NCBI GenBank assembly: GCA_964581385.1
Contig: CAZOOK010000022.1
Location: 1 to 64,000 of the forward strand
Length of the DNA: 64,000 nt
Direction of reading: 5' to 3'
From: CAZOOK01 sp964581385
GTDB taxonomy: Bacteria; Pseudomonadota; Gammaproteobacteria; Nevskiales; Nevskiaceae
The first letter of the stretch is position 1. Each line of letters opens with the position of its first letter. The notes beneath the pieces were generated by a model, which worked only from the letters and a program-made list of their open reading frames with translations, had not been told where the DNA came from and ran no database searches. Positions 60,676 through 64,000 of the stretch are shown one piece after another. The position numbers and the translations under genes are program-made.

Positions 60676-61518
60676 ATGAATAGAGGGTCGCAACGGCGTA
60701 TCGGTCTGGCGGCGGCCATCCTGTCATTGTCCGCAGCCACAGCCACGGTCGCGCAGACCCCGTCACCGATGGCGGAATGGGAGTATTCGGCGGGCATGCA
60801 GCTGCGCTCATATTTCCTCTGGGGGCACATCCCGAAGTGGGAATACAACCTCGGTCTGAGCACCGAGTTCGAGCCCAAGTACGATGGCGCGCAGCAGTAC
60901 CACGTGCAACCGGGACCGAATTTCGATATCCGCTACCGTGACCTCGCGTTTCTTTCCACCGGTGAAGGCCTCGGAGTCAATCTTCTGCATGCCAAAACCT
61001 ATCGCGCCGGCGTCGCGCTGACCTACGACCTCGGACGCGCACAGCACAGCGATCTCCGGCTGCGCGGAATCGGCGACGTACAACCGGGTCCCGAGTTCAA
61101 GGTGTTCGGCGAATATGTATGGTTTCCAGTTGTCTTCCGTGCCGATCTGCGGCGGGCGCTGGGTGGGTATAACGGTTCGGTTGGCGATCTTTCCGTCTAT
61201 ATGCCGGTTGTTGGATCGGAAAAATTCTTCGTGATGGTTGGGCCATCTCTGACGTTCGCCGACGGCAATTACATGCAAAACTACTTCGGCATTTCCGAGG
61301 CGCAGGCGCAAAATTCGGCACTTGTGCCATTTCGCGCCGTCGGCGGTTTGAAGGAAATTTCGCTCGGTGCCAGCGCCACCTGGTTTTTCCACGATTCGTG
61401 GTACGTGAACGCGACAGGCGCCTGCGCGCGTCTTCTCAACGACGCCGAGAAAAGTCCGACGACAGAGGAGACGCTGCAGGGCGTTATCAGCTTGACGATC
61501 GGTCGCGACTTTGAATAG
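60676..61518 (+). CDS. MipA/OmpV-family outer-membrane protein
   Basis: A 280-residue exported barrel. The signal peptide (IGLAAAILSLSAATATVAQ) precedes strands that match the MipA/OmpV family: FEPKYDGAQQYHVQPGPNFDIRYRDLAF near 62-90, GEGLGVNLL, and the conserved VGPSLTFADGNYMQNYFGIS near 195-214, ending with ISLTIGRDFE. It is placed in the outer membrane; some members interact with peptidoglycan synthesis complexes, others form pores. The GAGGGCAG before the ATG is a fair ribosome-binding site. It is divergent from prfB. The regulation is not evident. Confidence 0.88.
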   Translation: MNRGSQRRIGLAAAILSLSAATATVAQTPSPMAEWEYSAGMQLRSYFLWGHIPKWEYNLGLSTEFEPKYDGAQQYHVQPGPNFDIRYRDLAFLSTGEGLGVNLLHAKTYRAGVALTYDLGRAQHSDLRLRGIGDVQPGPEFKVFGEYVWFPVVFRADLRRALGGYNGSVGDLSVYMPVVGSEKFFVMVGPSLTFADGNYMQNYFGISEAQAQNSALVPFRAVGGLKEISLGASATWFFHDSWYVNATGACARLLNDAEKSPTTEETLQGVISLTIGRDFE

Positions 61519-61521
61519 GGT

Positions 61522-61683
61522 TCAGTCCGGCCCGAGCAGGCAGTAGAGTCCGAGCAGGCTGAAGGGACCACCGAACATTAGCGCGCCCATTTCCGCGTGC
61601 GGCTGCACGAAAAAACTGCCGATCCCGATCAACAGAACCGGGATACCGAAAACCAGAAAAAAAATGCCGAGATAGGTGCGCAT
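61522..61683 (-). CDS. Small membrane protein of 53 residues
   Basis: On the minus strand, ATG at 61683 opens a 53-residue frame ending in LLGPD before TGA. It has one hydrophobic N-terminal helix (LGIFFLVFGIPVLLIGIGSFF) and a second short hydrophobic stretch (FSLLGLYCLLG). The composition is entirely typical of a small inner-membrane protein, and it fills an otherwise empty 450-nt gap between the MipA gene and the TetR gene. I do not recognise a family. No strong ribosome-binding site is visible. Confidence 0.5.
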   Translation of the reverse strand: MRTYLGIFFLVFGIPVLLIGIGSFFVQPHAEMGALMFGGPFSLLGLYCLLGPD

Positions 61684-61972
61684 CGCAATACTTGTAGTCG
61701 GGTATCGGCAGCGGCTGATCCAGTCAGCGGCAGCGCCGTTGCAGCCGGTTGTTAACAGCCAACACTAGTGATGAAGAGCCTCACCGATCGATCTTTTATC
61801 AGTTCCACGCGGAAAAGTGAAAAAAATCTACGAAGAACCGGCCGCCAACTAACCACCTAAAGCTGAAGTTCTGCAAAGATATGGGGACGCTGCCCGGCCG
61901 GTCCGTCGACTTTAGATCGACTGCCGGATCGCGGCAATACCAATCACTTTCGATCCAGGAAAAAACGTCGCC

Positions 61973-62596
61973 ATGTCGCGCAAGCCCGCGCATCAACAGA
62001 TTGACACTTTAAAAACCCTAAGAAGCGTTTCATTTGAATTATTCGGTCGACACGGCTATGACGGTGTATCCATCGGTGATATTGCTTCGGCTGCTGGCCT
62101 CAGTAAAGGAGCACTGTATTGGCATTTTCCGGGCAAGGACGCGTTGTACCTCGACTGCCTGAAGAGATTGCATGAGCTTTTTGATTCCTATGTTTTCGGT
62201 CCCATGCGTCAGGAGTCTGACCCGGTCGCGGGAATCCTGCTCGTATTCCGCGGCGTCGAAAGCCTGACGCGCGACCCGCGTGTCGAAAAGGGAATCGCCG
62301 GCTACTGGCTGGTATCGTCGAATTCGATGTCCGGGGAAATCTTTGAAGCGCAACGGGCATTCGAACAGAGTTCGCGCAGCACGATCGAAGATACTCTGCG
62401 GCGCGCGGTCGATAAAAGCCGGTTCGATCTACAGGGCGATCTGGAAGCAATGTCCCGCGCCATGATTTTTCTCATCGAGGCCGCGATGCTGCCGCTGCGC
62501 AACATGTCTGCCGACGAGATGCGCGACCTGCTTGGCGTTCTCGCGCGTACACTGTTCCGCGCCTATGCACCCGGGATGATGCTGCCGCCCATTTGA
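61973..62596 (+). CDS. TetR/AcrR-family transcriptional regulator
   Basis: A 207-residue repressor-type protein. The helix-turn-helix DNA-binding domain (about 10-60, with YDGVSIGDIASAAGLSKGALYWHFPGK) is well preserved. The C-terminal ligand domain resembles AcrR/TtgR (C-terminal LLGVLARTLFRAYAPGM). It lies 28 bases from the next gene in the same direction, the DUF1329 protein, so it may control itself and that gene. No palindrome was identified by eye in front of it. An ATG at 61973 gives the typical start. Confidence 0.93.
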   Translation: MSRKPAHQQIDTLKTLRSVSFELFGRHGYDGVSIGDIASAAGLSKGALYWHFPGKDALYLDCLKRLHELFDSYVFGPMRQESDPVAGILLVFRGVESLTRDPRVEKGIAGYWLVSSNSMSGEIFEAQRAFEQSSRSTIEDTLRRAVDKSRFDLQGDLEAMSRAMIFLIEAAMLPLRNMSADEMRDLLGVLARTLFRAYAPGMMLPPI

Positions 62597-62615
62597 GCTG
62601 GCGCCGGAGAGTTCG

Positions 62616-64000
62616 ATGCTCGCGATGCCTCGGATTTCATTATTGGCGTGGCCCGTCGTAACAGACGCTGGGCGGTGCCTGGCACTCACCGCGAGCTTGC
62701 TCTTTGCACCGCCTTCGGCCACGGCGAAAGGCAGTCCCGGGGAGGCCGCTGCCCTCGGTACTACGCTGACGCCAGTGGGTGCGGAAAAAGCCGGCAACGC
62801 CGCTGGTACCATCCCCGCCTGGGACGGCGGACTGCCGCTGAAACCCATGCAGCGCGGCGATAACCCTTTCGCCAGCGACAAGCCGCTCTACGTCGTCACC
62901 GCGGACACTTACAAAAAATATTCCGCCCAGCTCGCGGAAGGCTATCAAGCCATGTTCCGGACATTTCCGGATTTCCGGATGGCGGTCTACCCGACTCACC
63001 GCAGCGCCACGTATCCACAATGGTTTTATGAAGCGACGAAAGCTAATGCGACAAAGGTCGAACTGACCGATAACGGCTATGGTTTCTGCTGCGCCGCACA
63101 AGGCTATCCGTTCCCGATACCGAAGAACGGCACCGAAGTGATGTGGAATCACATCATGCGCTATAACACCAAAGGCTATCGTGGTTATGTCGATTCCGGC
63201 ACGGTGGATGCCAACGGCGGCGCCACTATCGGCAGCGGCTATTTGGAACTGAGTTATGTCTACAACCATCCGAAAACCACGCTGGACTCGCTGAAGAACC
63301 AGAATCTTTATTCGCTGTTCAAGACGCTATCACCGCCGAAGGATGCCGGCTCCGCCGTCCTGCTGCATGTGCCGATCGATCGAGTCAAGGAATCCACCGG
63401 CGTCTGGACCTACAGCCCCGGCATCGGGCGTGTGCGCCGTATCGCCGAAGTCGGCTACGACAATCCACTCTACGACGGGCTCATGACCCACGACCAGATC
63501 GATATGTTCAACGGTCCGCTCGACCGCTACACCATCAGACTGGTCGGCAAGGCGGAGATGCTGGTGCCCTACAACAGCTACACGCTGTACAGCCCGCAGG
63601 TGAAATATCGTGACTTGCTCAAAGCGGGCCATCTTAATCCCGATCTCGCGCGCTATGAGCTTCATCGCGTCTGGGTCATCGAGGCGATGGTCAAACCCGA
63701 GTTCCAACACATCTATAAAAGACGCGTGTTCTATCTTGACGAGGACAGTTGGCTAGTGCTGGGAGAAGATATCTACGATCAGCATGATCAATTCTGGCGC
63801 TTTTCCGAAGCGCATGCCGTGACGCTCGCGGATATTCCAGTGGTCGTCAACGGCGTGCAAATTCACTATGACTTGCAGTCACGCCGCTATGTCGTACTGA
63901 ATCTGACCAACGAGGAAAGCCGGCAGATCGAGTTCGACTGGGAAAAAGAGCCTTCGTATTTTTCGCCACAGCAACTGCAAAGACTGGCAACTGCCGGCAG
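62616..64000 (+). CDS. DUF1329 family exported protein (runs past the window end)
   Basis: A secreted protein of at least 461 residues without a stop before 64000. The signal peptide (about 20-40, LALTASLLFAPPSATA) leads to the DUF1329 core: LGTTLTPVGAEKAGNAAGTIPAWDGG, the repeated YPTH... and YRGYVDSG blocks, GVWTYSPGIGRVRRI and RYELHRVWVIEAM. The fold is similar to LolA/LolB-like outer-membrane carriers in my recollection, and members are known beside RND lipid exporters. The ATG at 62616 has GGAGA at the right distance. Only the last few residues appear to be missing, since family members end soon after this point. Confidence 0.9.
   Translation, partial: MLAMPRISLLAWPVVTDAGRCLALTASLLFAPPSATAKGSPGEAAALGTTLTPVGAEKAGNAAGTIPAWDGGLPLKPMQRGDNPFASDKPLYVVTADTYKKYSAQLAEGYQAMFRTFPDFRMAVYPTHRSATYPQWFYEATKANATKVELTDNGYGFCCAAQGYPFPIPKNGTEVMWNHIMRYNTKGYRGYVDSGTVDANGGATIGSGYLELSYVYNHPKTTLDSLKNQNLYSLFKTLSPPKDAGSAVLLHVPIDRVKESTGVWTYSPGIGRVRRIAEVGYDNPLYDGLMTHDQIDMFNGPLDRYTIRLVGKAEMLVPYNSYTLYSPQVKYRDLLKAGHLNPDLARYELHRVWVIEAMVKPEFQHIYKRRVFYLDEDSWLVLGEDIYDQHDQFWRFSEAHAVTLADIPVVVNGVQIHYDLQSRRYVVLNLTNEESRQIEFDWEKEPSYFSPQQLQRLATAG

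Noticed and set aside
1..64000. CRISPR array, rRNA or tRNA genes, prophage
   Set aside because: I found no regularly spaced short repeats, no tRNA-like or rRNA sequences, and no integrase, capsid or terminase in the window.

Overview
The window looks like chromosomal DNA of a GC-rich, free-living gammaproteobacterium, probably in or near the Steroidobacterales/Nevskiales/Xanthomonadales. The evidence is a prfB gene with the bacterial +1 programmed frameshift followed by lysS, a PpnN of E. coli length, a tonB-exbB-exbD-exbD-TPR operon, a neighbouring DUF1329/MipA-type pair, and two sigma-28 (FliA)-like promoters in front of chemosensory genes. The taxon is an inference. I see no rRNA, tRNA, CRISPR array, prophage or intact insertion sequence.

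Layout. 0.3-11.4 kb: radA (minus); a 306-bp palindromic intergenic element; a CHASE2-Ser/Thr kinase / PP2C phosphatase / FHA cassette; an ICMT-like membrane protein; a quinone-oxidoreductase-like MDR; ppnN; and apbE. 11.7-27.8 kb: one very tight plus-strand gene run, whose successive genes overlap or lie within about 40 nt of each other. It begins with two secreted heme-type lipoproteins, continues with an SH3b-barrel protein, a barrel lipoprotein, a TlpA-like thioredoxin, DUF4266 and DUF3570 proteins, several TPR proteins, one TolQ/ExbB-like protein and two TolR/ExbD-like proteins, and ends with a TonB/AgmX-like protein. 27.9-35.8 kb: a chemosensory locus (CheZ/MCP-like helper, CheY, STAS, CheA, two MCPs, CheW) without CheR or CheB. 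35.8-41.7 kb (minus): a secreted repeat protein and a classical TonB/ExbB/ExbD/ExbD/TPR operon.

42.3-57.2 kb: a carrier-protein pathway. It holds a phosphopantetheinyl transferase and a GNAT (minus), a methyltransferase, then a tight operon of carrier protein, acyl-CoA dehydrogenase, amino acid:[carrier protein] ligase, DUF1839 and GH2-like protein. It is followed on the minus strand by a GloVer-type repeat protein, two alpha/beta hydrolases (one a double-domain fusion) and a polyprenyl-phosphate sugar phosphotransferase. 57.8-64 kb: lysS and prfB (minus), a MipA/OmpV-like porin, a 53-residue membrane protein, a TetR regulator and a DUF1329 protein cut by the window end.

How the genes may work together. 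The 16-kb run resembles the energised envelope-spanning Agl-Glt core of Myxococcus gliding (TolQR-like motor, AgmX/TonB-like connector, TPR scaffold, outer-membrane barrels), but it is interleaved with c-type heme motifs, a thioredoxin and DUF4266/DUF3570, with ApbE just upstream. One of its two TolR-like subunits has Asn where the proton-carrying Asp should be. The chemosensory locus next door may steer it or flagella. The carrier-protein operon carries a complete activation set (ligase, carrier, PPTase) for an unknown amino-acid-derived product. These two loci are the best candidates for undescribed biology here.
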